Shown one piece after another: positions 44,896 to 55,785 of a DNA stretch of 64,000 nucleotides. The translations under genes and the position numbers were made by a program. The first letter of the stretch is position 1. Each line of letters opens with the position of its first letter. The notes below the pieces were generated by a model, which was not told the origin of the DNA, did no database searches, and worked only from the letters and a program-made list of their open reading frames with translations. The DNA comes from Amorphophallus konjac (taxonomy: Eukaryota; Streptophyta; Magnoliopsida; Alismatales; Araceae). Location of the stretch: positions 570,636,140 to 570,700,139 of the forward strand of contig CM040121.1 of NCBI GenBank assembly GCA_022559845.1. Reading direction: 5' to 3'.

Positions 44896-45410
44896 TGGTG
44901 AGGATTGGCGAGCTAGTGGACCCGCCACCTCTCTATGATTGTAGTGTTTGTGACAGCTTATGTAGAATTATGAATGGAGTGATTTAATTTTCTGCTGTTT
45001 ATTTGTTCTTTTGTGCGTTCCTTCTTCCCTACACTTCTTCTCCTTTGCACTGTTCCCATGTGATAGGTCTGTCGAGACTCTGCCCCAAGCAGAGAATCGC
45101 ATCTTGTTGTGACCATTTTCCACAGAAATCTGCCGTCGAGGTCAATAATGACGGCCCTAGTTCCTTTTCCCGGATGTTATGTCAAATTTTGCGGATGTCC
45201 TCCAAATTACGATAGGGTATCCCTAGACAACATAGGGGCTATTCGTCCTATTCTTCGTCCAGTCAATCACCCTGTGCGAGCGGTGAAGTGACACATGGGA
45301 CCGCTTGGGCGGTGCCTCATTGCGAGGGCTATTATGGACAGGTGATGGAGGCAATCTTGGCCCGCACTCCTTCCATTTCTATAAATTTTTATCCCTTTTA
45401 TCCTCCCAGG
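44896..45410. other. Non-coding tail of Tat-1 before the inverted LTR
   Basis: 3' flank of B' and about 350 bp of unassigned sequence, ending …TTTTATCCTCCCAGG at the start of the plus-strand LTR. The Tat-1 integrase expected further right is absent. Confidence 0.5.
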
Positions 45411-45670
45411 TGTAGACACGCCATTCCTGACGTCTCCTGAGAAAGTCTCATATTACTATACGACGCCCCGCGACGGCTTACGCATTTCGAATCACTTGAG
45501 TACTTCCTTTTCTTGAGTCTTCTTCCGCCCTTTTCGGCATCCGGAATCGTCTCATCACGGCATTCGGACGGCATCAACACCAGTCAGACGCATCAAAAGG
45601 TTCCGGAATCAAGAAGGGGGTCTACCGGGCGGCCACCGACGCCTGATCCGAGGACCCGGTTGGGTCTTAA

Positions 45671-46310
45671 TGGGGGCGTCCAGGTCCCTGGACGCCCCCA
45701 TCTTTTTAATCTTTTTATTATTTTTCTCAGGGCCCAAAACTAAATAAAAATAAAAAATATATATATTTTAATGGAGGCGTCCAAGCCCCTGGACGCCTCC
45801 ATAAAAAACTAATAATAATAAATATTTATAAAATGCCGCTTGGCATAAAAAAGACAAAAAATAATAAATATATATATATATTAATGGAGGCGTCTAGACC
45901 CCTGGACGCCTCCATAAAAACAAATAAAAAATTCAAAATGCCAGCAATGGTATAAAAGACAAAAGAAAAATAAAAAATAATATAATTTTGGAGGCGTCCA
46001 GGCCCCTGGACGCCTCCATCAACTCCCTCACGGGCGCCGGCCACCGAACGACGGTTTGTCGTGTGTGAAAAAATCCAAATTATAGAGACGTCCGGTCAGC
46101 TGGACGCGCCCATTTCTGAATCACGAGGCGCCACTCACAAAACCACGCGTTGTGCCAAACCGCGTGCGGCCGTCGTCGGCTTTCGGTGGACCTGCTTGAG
46201 GCGTCCGGGACCCTGGACGCCTCCACAAAAGTATTCCAAAAAAATCAATAAAAATAGAATAAAATATTATTTCGGCCCTGATGGAGGTGTCCAGGGTCCT
46301 GGACGCCTCC
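45671..46310. repeat. Palindromes in the plus-strand Tat LTR
   Basis: Inverted repeats with GGAGGCGTCC/GGACGCCTCC-type arms at 45671, 45773, 45886, 45990, 46198 and 46283, plus a decayed one at about 46087. They match the Tat-1 LTR in position but have different centres (GGTCCC, AGCCCC, GGCCCC), so the arms are conserved more than the loops. Confidence 0.88.
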
Positions 46311-46323
46311 ACCCTCCGGAGCT

Positions 46324-46333
46324 CTATAAATAG
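46324..46333 (+). promoter_or_regulatory. TATA box of the plus-strand Tat LTR
   Basis: CTATAAATAG just after the last palindrome. Transcription would start near 46355. Confidence 0.7.
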
Positions 46334-46969
46334 AGGCCCACCCCCTCAGTTTTGGGGGAGCTCAGAAGTGATCCGATAGGCTGCCGGAGCCCAGAGGCTA
46401 CGGAGTCATTTTCTAACCCGTGGGTTCTTTTGTAGGTGGAGGCTCTGCCGGCTTCTCGGGTGCTCACGCTCGTGAGAGGAAGGTTGTCTTTATCCACCGC
46501 GCTTCCACGTCGTCCCCACGCTGTCGGAGCTCCGCCGGATTTCACCCTCGGCTCATCCAATAAGCCTTTTCTTCCCCTTTTTCTTCGTAGTTCTTTTGCA
46601 TTCATCATCTCGCATCCTCTATCCCCCTTCATAAGGGCGCCTCTTCTTTTATACTTCTTGCATCCATCATCTCATTTTCCTCCTACTCGAGTCCGAGAGG
46701 GGTTTAAAAGATAACACCAACCAGGTGTGTGTCTTGCCATCATTTCGTTATTTTTATCGCAAGGATTTGAATACTACACCTCCATCTTTCTAATCCACTT
46801 GTCATTTGTTTGTCGTTGTTTTGCAAGGGTAGCCGAGGAAAGCCCTCTCCGTCGGCCGGCCGGAAGGAGAGGAAGAAGCAACCCGCCATCTCCCGCTCTT
46901 GAGGTAGGCGCGATCACTTTCTTATTTTGGGGTCTTTCGGCCCTGGCGATCACATCTTTTCATCGAGGC

Positions 46970-47510
46970 ACGGCGAGTCACTTCCCCAATGGTCGTTTAA
47001 ATTTCTGTTCTCATATTCTCTTTATATCCTGTTATATTTGCTCATATCATCGAGGCCGCGGCGAGTCACTTCCCCAATGGCCGTTTAAATTTCTGTTCTA
47101 TATTCTCTTATATTCCTGTATATTTTGCTCATATCATCGAGGCCGCGGCGAGTCACTTCCCCAATGGCCGTTTAAATTTCTGTTCTCATATTCTCTTATA
47201 TCTGTTATATTTGCTCATATCATCGAGGCCGCGGCGAGTCACTTCCCCAATGGCCGTTTAAATTTCCGTTCTTATACTCTCTCTATATTCTGTTATATTC
47301 TGCTCATATTCTCGAGGCCGCGGCGAGTCACTTCCCCAATGGCCGTTTAAATCTCTGTTCTTATATTCTCTTTTATATTATGCTATATTCTGCTCATATT
47401 CTCGAGGCCGCGGCGAGTCACTTCCCCAATGGCCGTTTCAATTCTTGTTATTTAATTTCTGCACCATTCCCGTCCCCCCGAGGTCGCGGCGAGTCACTTC
47501 CCGCTATGAC
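46970..47510. repeat. Subterminal tandem repeats in the plus-strand Tat LTR
   Basis: Seven units of about 75-95 bp with the core GGCGAGTCACTTCCCCAATG then GCCGTTTAAATTTCTGTTC, joined by TATTCTCTTATAT-like spacers ending TCATATCATCGAGGCCGC or TCATATTCTCGAGGCCGC. Reverse complement of the Tat-1 set, with one more unit. They lie in transcribed R/U5. Confidence 0.85.
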
Positions 47511-47711
47511 CGTTTGAACCCCATATCTTGCTATATTATACTTGTCCCGCTCGCCCCGCCGGAGTAATCTCCCGTGGTGGCCCCTTCTCTCTCTTCTCTC
47601 ATCTCTGTGTTGCAGCAAACAGCAAAACAAACAAAAAGAGGAGCCCGCGCGCTCTCCGCATCCTCTTCCCCGCTCCATCGAACTCCGAACCGCGTGACGT
47701 CGCTCACAGAT

Positions 47712-47730
47712 TGGCGATCACGGTGGGACC
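47712..47730 (+). other. Primer binding site of the plus-strand Tat element
   Basis: TGGCGATCACGGTGGGACC, three bases after the LTR. It begins with TGG as required for a tRNA 3' CCA end and resembles the TGGCG…GTGGGA-type sites of Tat relatives. I cannot name the tRNA with certainty. Confidence 0.6.
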
Positions 47731-48399
47731 TCTACTACTTCCTTTCGGCTACCCTTGCAAGTTCGGCACCACCCGTGCCTCTCCACCTTCGCGCCCGCGC
47801 GCGCCCCCGTTGTGCTCACGGCAGCACCGTCAGTTTTGATTGGTTCTTTGTTTATTATATGTCTGTTATTTCTGTTGTTTTCCCACTCCATATATCTGTC
47901 AGCATTCCATTGCATACATCCATTCCTCTTTTCTATCCTTTTTTTCATTTTTTTGAGGATCACCCTTTCCCGATGAAGGAAGGACTCTCCGTTTGGGAAT
48001 TCCTCTCAACGGACTAGAATCTCCTACACTGGGACCTCCGTAAGTCCCCGACATCGAAGAATCTCCTCTTCGTTCACTGGGCTGGTTGTACCATTGAAGT
48101 TCCCCGAGTTAGTCATCTCATTCGTGGTGAGACGAGAGACCCTAGCTGACACGGCGGTGAAACAAAAATAAACTAGGGTCCCCATTTTGTGTGAACTTCG
48201 GATCTCGCTAAAAACACAAAAAAATCATCAAAATCAAAATACAAAAAAGGGCGTAAAGGCATCCACTTGTTTGATAATCTCTGCTACCTACTTGCTAGTG
48301 TATGTTTTTGCGTTCTGGGAGAACTGTGAGCATGTCTCACGAGTCTTCGAGGAGAACCACCCTAGCCGTGGTTTGACAGCCGACCCGCGAGTCTATGCT
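47731..48399 (+). other. Leader between primer site and gag
   Basis: About 670 bp without a convincing gene. An open frame enters from 48187, but its first 70 codons (…NQNTKKGVKASTCLI) look non-coding. Gag is taken to start at the ATG at 48400. Confidence 0.5.
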
Positions 48400-50751
48400 A
48401 TGGACTCGGGTCCTTCTCATGACCCCTCGCATGAGGTGCAGGTTATTGCCGGGGACACGTCCCCGCCACAGGATATCACTTCCTTACTAGGCGTCCTCGC
48501 CAACACGGAGCTTACCTCTGAACAGCTCCGGGCCTTCCAGGCCATTCTAAAGGGGAAATCTGTTTCCCCCACGCCCCAGGAGTCAACTCCGGCCATCGCA
48601 CCTCTCCAAGAGTCCGTGCAGGCCATTCCATCTCCTCATTGGCGCAAGCCATCAGTCTCCCTCGCTTCAAGGACAAGCGAGCCAACAACCACCCTCATTC
48701 CAGTTCCAGTCACAATCTCAAACTCCCGTTGTTCCCACACACCGCTTCAGCCAGGGCCAACTGTCGGTGGTCCGACAGCTCCCTCTCATTCGGGTTCCCC
48801 CTCAAGTCTCCGGGAGACAGTTTCTCCCCCAGTGGCAAGTGCCACCTTCACCTCCAGAGGAGCTCGCCCAATCGCTCCTCAATAGGTTCAATCGCATGGA
48901 CGAGCAGTTTCAAAATCTGAGAAGATGGTGGACGTGAAAGCCACCCCGGAGGTTGCTTTGCCAATCCTTCCCGTCATTCATCTTCCTCCCTCCGAAATGC
49001 CCACGTACCGCAGATACAATGGTACCGGCAACCCCTTCATTCACCTCAAGGACTTCATGTATGAGTCCTCCTTAGGCAAAACGATCAGAGGTCCCTGGCA
49101 TACCTCTTTCGGAGATCATTGGATGGTCCCGCGCTTGAGTGGTTCTATTCTCTGGAGCCCCGCGAGGCCGAGAATTTTGAAATAGTGCAGAGAAGGTTCT
49201 TGCAGAAATATAGGGATAGGGTCGGTCCCTCACTCTCCATTACCGACCTAGTGGCCGAAAAGATGAAACCCGACGAGGATTTTGTCCGATATGCTGATAG
49301 ATGGAGGTCTCTGGCGGAAAGAATAAGGGATACCCTCTCCGAGCCCGAACAAGTGAAGATGATTGTGTCTAATGCAACCCCACAGTTCAGACACGTCCTG
49401 GCCATGAATAAACTTACTACAATGGAGGAACTCTATGAAAGGGCCCGATACATCCAAACCCAGCTAAAAGACTCCCCATCATGAACATGTTTGAGTCGCC
49501 GAAGCCCAAAGTGGTCAGAAAGACAGGCGCTGGTGTCCCGGGCGGAGCCACAGAAGGGGTCGTGACAAATGAGCAAGTCAGTGCGGTCAACAATGCCAAC
49601 TATGCAGTCAACCCAAGGCCTCCACAAATGCCCCGACTTCCCCTTCAACCGGGTCCTTTCCCTCTCGTCCTCCACCCCAAAATAATCCACCCCAGGATAA
49701 TATGCCTCCATTACGCCAACCCCAGCAACAACAACCACAACCTCAGCAACAACAACCACCGCTTCAGTACAACCAAGTTCCACCCCCGGGGAACTATGGT
49801 CCCCAACAGCAACAAAGGAGGCCGCTCGGTCCAAGAGAGCCTACTATCCACCATTGCCAGAAACCTTAGCAGATATTTTTAATGCCCTCATGGCATCAAA
49901 CCAACTCGCCCTACCCAGAGAAAGGCCCGCGTGGCCCCCCAATGTTGATACCTCCAAATACTGCGTCTACCACAGGCAGCCAGGACACACGTAGATTACT
50001 GCTTCCATTTCAAAGATTACATCCATGATATGAATGATGAACATCAAATAGATTGGGATGAGATGAGACGGTACGTCGCGGCTCTCAAGGCTAGGAGACC
50101 TCCTCAGAGGCCACAGCAGCAGTTACAACAGCAGCAGCAGCAGCAACCACAACAACAACAACAGCCTCAGCAGGCCCCACAACAACAGCCCGACATGGGC
50201 ATAATCCAGAATCCATTACCGGAGCACCAACAGCCCAATCATCAGGTTAACCCCATCTCCTCCTTCCCGGAAGTCGGGAGAGAGCAGGTGTGGCACCAGG
50301 AAAGTACCTCCATTCTTTCTACCTCCAAACCTATCATCATGCAACCACCTCACCTTGCCCGGGTAGCACCTCTCTCTCATCAACCCACGTCAGTATCACC
50401 ATCACCATTTCCACTACCATTACGCTCTCTCATCCGCACCCCGACCTCCTATCAACCGACACTCTCCACTACGCCTTCACACCCTCTCACCTTCTCTCAC
50501 TCCCCCACTTTACCATCCACCTCTACCACATTTACCCCTACGCCTTCTAAACCCCTTATCATCCGTCAACCATACATAACCCCGTCTTTCTCCACCACAT
50601 CACCACTAATGCCTTCAAAACCACTCATCACCCACCATCCACCTCATAATCATTACCCGTTTCAAACCTTACCCACTTCCACTTTGCCTCCGCCTCCACC
50701 TCCAGACCCCTTATCCTTCATAATCCGCGCGATATCCCCTCTACCTCCGCC
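48400..50751 (+). pseudogene. Tat gag, with frameshifts
   Basis: Begins MDSGPSHDPSHEVQ at 48400. The gag core is spread over three frames: LPVIHLPPSEMPTYRRYNGTG, then DGPALEWFYSLEP, FLQKYRDRVGPSL, YADRWRSLAERI and TMEELYERARYIQ. Shifts lie near 48925 and 49090-49110, and stops near 49484 and 49867. A Gln/Pro-rich stretch (49720-49830) and a Cys-His motif YCVYHRQPGHT (about 49955-49990) are typical of Tat gag. A second Gln run follows at 50115-50190, then a Pro/Ser/Thr-rich tail. Confidence 0.75.
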
Positions 50752-52984
50752 ATGCCTCCACCTAACAAACCCCTCATCAGAATCTCTGCTCCCGTCATCA
50801 CCCCTGCTTCATCAACCATTCCTCCACTACTACCCCTCAAACCCCTGTTAAAACCCACTGCTATCCCCACAGAGGTACAAAAGCCGCAGGCAATGGTGCT
50901 CCGGAGTGGAAGGATTTTCCACAGGGTTTTCCCCCACAACAGTCAGAATCCCGAGCAATCTCAGCCAGAGAAGGATGATGCAGAACAACCAGAAAGAGCT
51001 ATCCCTGGAACACTGTATGATCTACTGAAACACTTGGACAAGACACCTGCCCGGATCTCCATCCTAGAGCTACTTCAAAGATCCACATCCCACTAGGCGG
51101 CCTTGATGGAATATCTTCAAAAGGTCATGGTTAATGAAGACCTCCCCGTGGAGAAGATTTCGACCGTCCTGACCCCAACAGACACACAACCAGCCATCAT
51201 GTTTCACAACTACGAGCTCGCTCCCAAGGAAGCTCAGAAATATGCATTGTGCATTTCAATAAAAATTAATGGGGTATCCATAAACCCGTGTCTTGTCGAC
51301 ACGGGTGCGTCCATAAATGTGATCTCCATGAGCACTCTTCAGTTGTGTGGGGTCAGCGAGGAACAAATAAGACCTTCCTCGATCACGGTCACGGCTTATG
51401 ACAATAGCAAAAGGCCACCGCAGGGGATGATTATTCTGAAGGCAGAACTAGGCCCCATGTCAATTCCCACGGAATTCCATGTCCTCGACATGGACCCCAC
51501 ATTCAAGGCTATACTGGGTCGCCCTTACATCGAAGCCATGGACGCTGTGCCTTCCACCAACCATCAGTGCATGAAGTTTCCTTACAATGGGAGAATTATT
51601 AAAGTGGTCAGTACGCCTGTCCTTCACACAGTGGATGCTATCAACACCTCTCTGCCTTCTGTTTGGCCGTCTCATCGGCCCATATTGTCACTGCTGGACG
51701 TGCGTGATCCATCTCATTCCACTAGCACCAAAGGAGCCGGTCAGGGCAACCGCAACATCATGTCTCCCTTTTCACTCCAAAGGTTGGGAGATTATGAGGA
51801 ACATCGGCTATCAACAGGGAAAAGGTCTGGGCGCACAGTTACAGGGTATGCTCAAGCCGCCAAAAGAAGTTAGGCCGAACCGTAGGTTTGGCCTAGGCTT
51901 CAAAGGACCGTTCAAGGCAGATTGGAGTCCCTCACATGGACTCTATCAAACCACTTCAGCAGAGGGCCCGTTGTTCAGATGGGAGATCACCCACGAGAAG
52001 CATATGGAGGATCACATGCTGTATATTTGGCTGAAAAATGTCAGAGGATCACCAAAAGAGGCAAGATCAAAGATCCGGAATGCGAGTGGGACAAATGGTT
52101 CGACATACGGGACATTTCCGCTGCACTGGAAAGGATGTTCTCGTCTCCACAGCTTGAAGGACCACCATTGATCCCGAAATACCAGAGAATATTATCACTC
52201 TTGCCAAGGTTCCAAACTATCCTCGTCCTCGCCAGAAGGACTCTGTCATCGACGGATCTTCATCCGTCCTCAGCATTGCCGTCGACGGCTCATTAGCCGC
52301 CATCCTCTCCATCCACTCGTCTCAGCCTTTGCTGATATCTTCTTCCTGGGCCAGACAATTATCTGATGATCTTCCCAGGTCCCCTTCTTTGCTTACATAC
52401 CTACGCGGGCTTTTCAACCCGCGCCAGGTCTTCAACCATGATCTGCTCTACGAGCCCCACAATCCTCTAGCCATAACCACTTTCCTCTCTCCTCCAATCT
52501 CTTTTCACTGCTTTGTCATTAAAACTGAAAACGAAAAAAAAACGTCAATTTTCAAACTCTCCAACAACACATCTTCGTTGAGGAAACCTCCTACATCTCC
52601 CACGGGTGCGTACCGCCTTGCGGACCACCCGTCCGAGGTCCGATGAGCGACCTTTTCTACCCCTCCTCTGAGGGGTCTTCTCCTGTACATTCTACACCAT
52701 CCTCCTCATCTTCCTCTTCTTCTGTAAATATTGTCAGTCAATCTAGGAATGATAGGCCAAGGGTAGTACCTAGGAAGAAATCCAAGGGTAGGCAGATCCC
52801 TCGTCGATTCCTTCTGGATTTGGCCGCCAGGTGTCAGGCCCTTCTTGCCATCCCCCAGTTGTTAGAAAATCCCATCCAGCTACCTGAAATAGAATGCGAG
52901 GGCGACTGTGCATCTGATGAAGGGTATGGAGTCTACGAGATCACGAATGAAGAATGCCCCACTGAAGATTGTAGATCTATTTAA
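50752..52984 (+). pseudogene. Tat aspartic protease and G-patch-like segment
   Basis: From the end of gag (QAMVLRSGRIF, LYDLLKHLDKTPARISI), past a TAG at 51094, into protease: YALCISIKINGV, the active site CLVDTGASINVISM and FKAILGRPYIEAM. A shift near 51780 leads into IMRNIGYQQGKGLGAQLQG, a G-patch-like motif that follows the protease in Tat/Ogre-type elements. Then degraded sequence in several frames and an open stretch 52643-52984 rich in Ser, ending at a stop. The RT expected next is missing. Confidence 0.78.
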
Positions 52985-54312
52985 AATCCACTTTTAAATA
53001 TAAAAAAAAGAGTAATAGATATGATGAAATCAATAAAATAGCACGAGGTGCTAAAAGGAGGAGTTTGTGATCGCCAGAGGGTTTACCTCAATAAAAAAAA
53101 AATAAGATCGCATGTACCTGGTGAACGATGTGATGCGGGATAAATGTGGATCTCTTCCTCCAACTCCAATCGGCCGGCCGACGAAGTGGGTTTTCTTGAT
53201 TGATTACCTTGTAAAAAAAAAAGACAATAAAGACAAGTAAAAGAAAAGAGATCAGCCAAAGTGCAGTAGTATCAGTCAAAAACTAACATAAAAATAATGA
53301 AAAGACCTCAACATGCGCACCTTCTTTTTTGTTTTCTTTTAAAACCCCTTAAGAAGACTTAAGGGAAGGGGAGTTTGATGATAAAAAATGCAACAAAACG
53401 TGAACAAGGAATAGAGATATAAAGGACAGAGGGATGATGGTATGAATAAATAAACAAAATAGAAGAAAGATGAGAACCCTGCTGTCCCTGGCGACAGTAA
53501 AGGGAAGAAACCGAATAGTGATGGATGAAGCACCGGATGTAGCTCAAAGGGATGCAGAGAGGGGAGGCAGCAAGGGATGAAGAAAGCTTCTGCCCGTGAT
53601 GAAAGAAAACTTCTGAGCGCTCAATCCGCCGAATACTGAAGGTGCTTAACCTTCTGCACGATCGGTCAAATTTTTAATTTATAATGCCTCAAACGGATGT
53701 GATCAAACCAAGGAAGGATAAGAACAGGCAATGAGGCATCCAGGGAAGGATCAAGATCGAGCAAGAGTCCAAAGACAGCAGGGAACTGTGAGGGAAAGAT
53801 TGAAAAAGGAAGGACTCTGGACTAAAACACGCCTTAATACAGGGCGTCTTTTATGAATTGACGACCTTCACAAAGACGTCTTCTTGAAACACGACCTAGG
53901 AAAGGGCGTTTCTTCCTGGATTTAATTTTGGAAACGAAACCTTGCCTTGTTTGAAAGCTCAAATAACACGCCCGAGATAACGGCGTTAATTAAAATCACG
54001 CCCTGAGAGAAGGCGTTACTCATAAAAGGCCTTTTATTTTGAAAATAGATAATCCCAGAAATTAAGGGATAACACCAGGAATTCACGCCCTCACATACGG
54101 TCGTCCTTTCTTTGAAAACGCCCTACCACAGGTCGTTACTTTTAAAATTAACGCCCTTAATCAAGTCGTGAATCACAAAAATACAGGAAAAATGCAGAAA
54201 AACTCACAAAAATAGAAAAACTTCATGTTATAGGAATATTGAAGTCTACTTGGGGCATTTATATAATAACATGAGATTTGATCAACAAAACGTCAATTTT
54301 GGCGTGTCTACA
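52985..54312 (-). repeat. Tat-2 3' LTR (left edge uncertain)
   Basis: Minus-strand start TGTAGACACGCC at 54312. Downstream it matches the family block around CGGCCGGCCGA and GGCGATCAC (53060-53200), but the subterminal repeats of the Tat-1 LTR are lacking, so the end is truncated or differs. The left edge lies between 52985 and about 53040. Confidence 0.65.
53829..54169. repeat. 19-bp palindromes in the Tat-2 LTR
   Basis: Eight units of the form ACGCC-N9-GGCGT or ACGAC…GTCGT, nearly all exactly 19 bp, at 53829, 53863, 53889, 53969, 53999, 54083, 54118 and 54151 (approximate starts). Confidence 0.85.
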
Positions 54313-54329
54313 GCTGCCCCGCCTTGGCG
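54313..54329 (-). other. Tat-2 polypurine tract
   Basis: The minus strand reads CGCCAAGGCGGGGCAGC, identical to Tat-1, directly before the LTR. Confidence 0.8.
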
Positions 54330-55785
54330 TCTGCTTTGCAAGGGAGTGAGACAGAAATGGAGCGAAGTGTAATGAAAGGAACGAAATGGAACGAACTGAT
54401 AAGGAGACGCCAAGGTGTGATGTGACACGCCTCAGACACTAAGCATTGGAAATCTTTCCAAGATTCTAAATGAAACAACTCTGAGTGGTTCCAAGGAAAC
54501 AATCGATTTGTTGGATAAAAGGAGGTTAAACTAAATAATAAAGGGTGTGCGCGTGGGCACGGCAGGGAAAGACCATTGGAGAGCGATTACCAGCAAATGT
54601 GGATGTGCTGCAACCAAGGTAAATTTTGCAGAAAAGTAAAAAGAATTGGGATAGAGATCCAACAAAAGGAACACTTTCAAGGAATCAGCCTGAATGGCTT
54701 CAAATAGAACGAAGTACTTGATTTAAAGTGGAATATCTCATGTCAATTCAATCGAGAGCGAGTGAACTTCATTATTGCCATAATATGAAGATTTTTCAGC
54801 ATGAAACTCAAAGTCCTACATGATGCATGCTGGGCTAAAAGAAAAGGTTAAAACAAACTAAATAGAAAATAATCAAGGATAATATTGCTAAGCTGTTTAA
54901 GTCTGGTCAAGAATCCATATTTCTGAGCTAACACTAAGCCGAAGCCCGTTTGTCCGCGCATCAACTCAGAAAGTGGAACCATCGTCCCAAAGCTTTAACA
55001 ACTCAACGGCCTATCCGTGTGATCATGATTCTCCTGAAATCGTCATCGTTTTTGATGAAGGGGAACTCAAAATTCAGGTTCATCAGAACCACAAGGTCCT
55101 TGACATAATATACTAGCGTAGATATCATATAGTAACAATGCTTACAAGAAACAGATACACGGTGGCAAGATGTTGCTCCTATGAGTGATCCAAACGCCTC
55201 GAATCCTGCAAACTTCTGCACTTTTAAACTTATTAGCCTTTTTCCATCAATTCAGAATATGACATGATCATAAGTGCTTAATCATAGACAATTTTATCAC
55301 AATAATAGCACTTAGGTTCATTAAAAGCATCAAAGCATGAAGAGATCAAAATTCATAATCCAATAAAACACGCCTAAGAATAGGGCGTTAACATCATGAA
55401 AGCGCCTGACCATAAGTCGTTAATCATTTAAAACACGCCCTACACAAAGGCGTAAACAGTAATGGAGGCTTAGAAAAACACGCCCCATTCCAGGGCGTTA
55501 AATAAAAAACGCCGTCAGTCAGGTCGTCAATTTAAAAATCGACGCCCTAACCAACGTCGTTAATTCAGCACGAACTTCCGTTTCCTAGTTCAACAGCACA
55601 GTCCTTAACCCAATCGAACTTCTATCTTCCAACAGCCTTACAACTCTCTAGATCTCTATTAATAGGAGGCCCTCCTTCAACATAAACAATCTCAACCCTG
55701 CAGCCGCCGAAACTCTGTATTCCCGTTCTTGCCTTTCTTCTTCTTCATCTGCTTGCAGGTTGCATCGTCCAAGCCTCTCCCAACG
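54330..55785. other. Region upstream of Tat-2 gene A, with a palindrome array
   Basis: Blocks match the Tat-1 region 36991-38154. At 55370-55560 six 19-bp palindromes (ACGCCTAAGAATAGGGCGT type) are spaced about 28-46 bp apart. There is no gene; the short minus-strand frame at 55003-55221 reflects a conserved non-coding block. Confidence 0.6.
55370..55560. repeat. 19-bp palindromes upstream of Tat-2 gene A
   Basis: Six units, starts 55370, 55401, 55434, 55480, 55508 and 55542. One arm is often GTCGT in place of GGCGT. Confidence 0.85.

Larger units (their letters stand above)
34721..45410 (-). mobile_element. Tat-1: 3' part of a minus-strand Tat-like gypsy element
   Basis: From left: 3' LTR (34721-36973), polypurine tract, then a long 3' non-pol region with antisense genes A, B and B' on the plus strand. 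Its gag-pol part is missing: at 45410 the sequence runs into a plus-strand LTR of the same family. The assignment to Tat rests on the second copy at 53-64 kb, where an equivalent LTR-A-B region leads into a Tat-type integrase on the minus strand. Extra open frames, some antisense, are known from plant Tat elements. Confidence 0.72.
45411..47708 (+). repeat. 5' LTR of the plus-strand Tat element
   Basis: 2298 bp, TGTAGACACGCC…GTCGCTCACA. The palindromes, TATA box and subterminal repeats are in the same order as in the inverted Tat-1 LTR. A primer site three bases downstream proves the orientation. Confidence 0.85.
45411..52984 (+). mobile_element. Plus-strand Tat-like element, 5' half
   Basis: 5' LTR (45411-47708), primer site (47712), leader, gag, protease and a G-patch-like segment, all plus strand. 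RT, RNase H and integrase are missing because sequence of the minus-strand Tat-2 LTR starts at about 52985-53040. The LTR belongs to the Tat-1 family but differs at roughly one base in ten, so the two are not the paired LTRs of one recent insertion. Confidence 0.78.

Noticed and set aside
34905..47510. CRISPR-like regular repeats with spacers (34905-35368 and 46970-47510)
   Set aside because: The spacers are similar to each other and AT-rich, the repeats are inside LTRs, and the DNA is plant nuclear.
34721..47708. A giant DNA transposon with about 2.3-kb terminal inverted repeats and PMD genes inside
   Set aside because: It fits at first sight, but each inverted end has LTR hallmarks (TG…CA ends, TATA box, polypurine tract on one, primer site on the other), and the right one leads into gag and protease. 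The second cassette lies next to a Tat integrase.
54000..54170. The palindromes as simple transcription terminators
   Set aside because: Bacterial-type hairpin terminators do not apply in plant nuclear DNA, and the units also lie inside an intron and upstream of genes.
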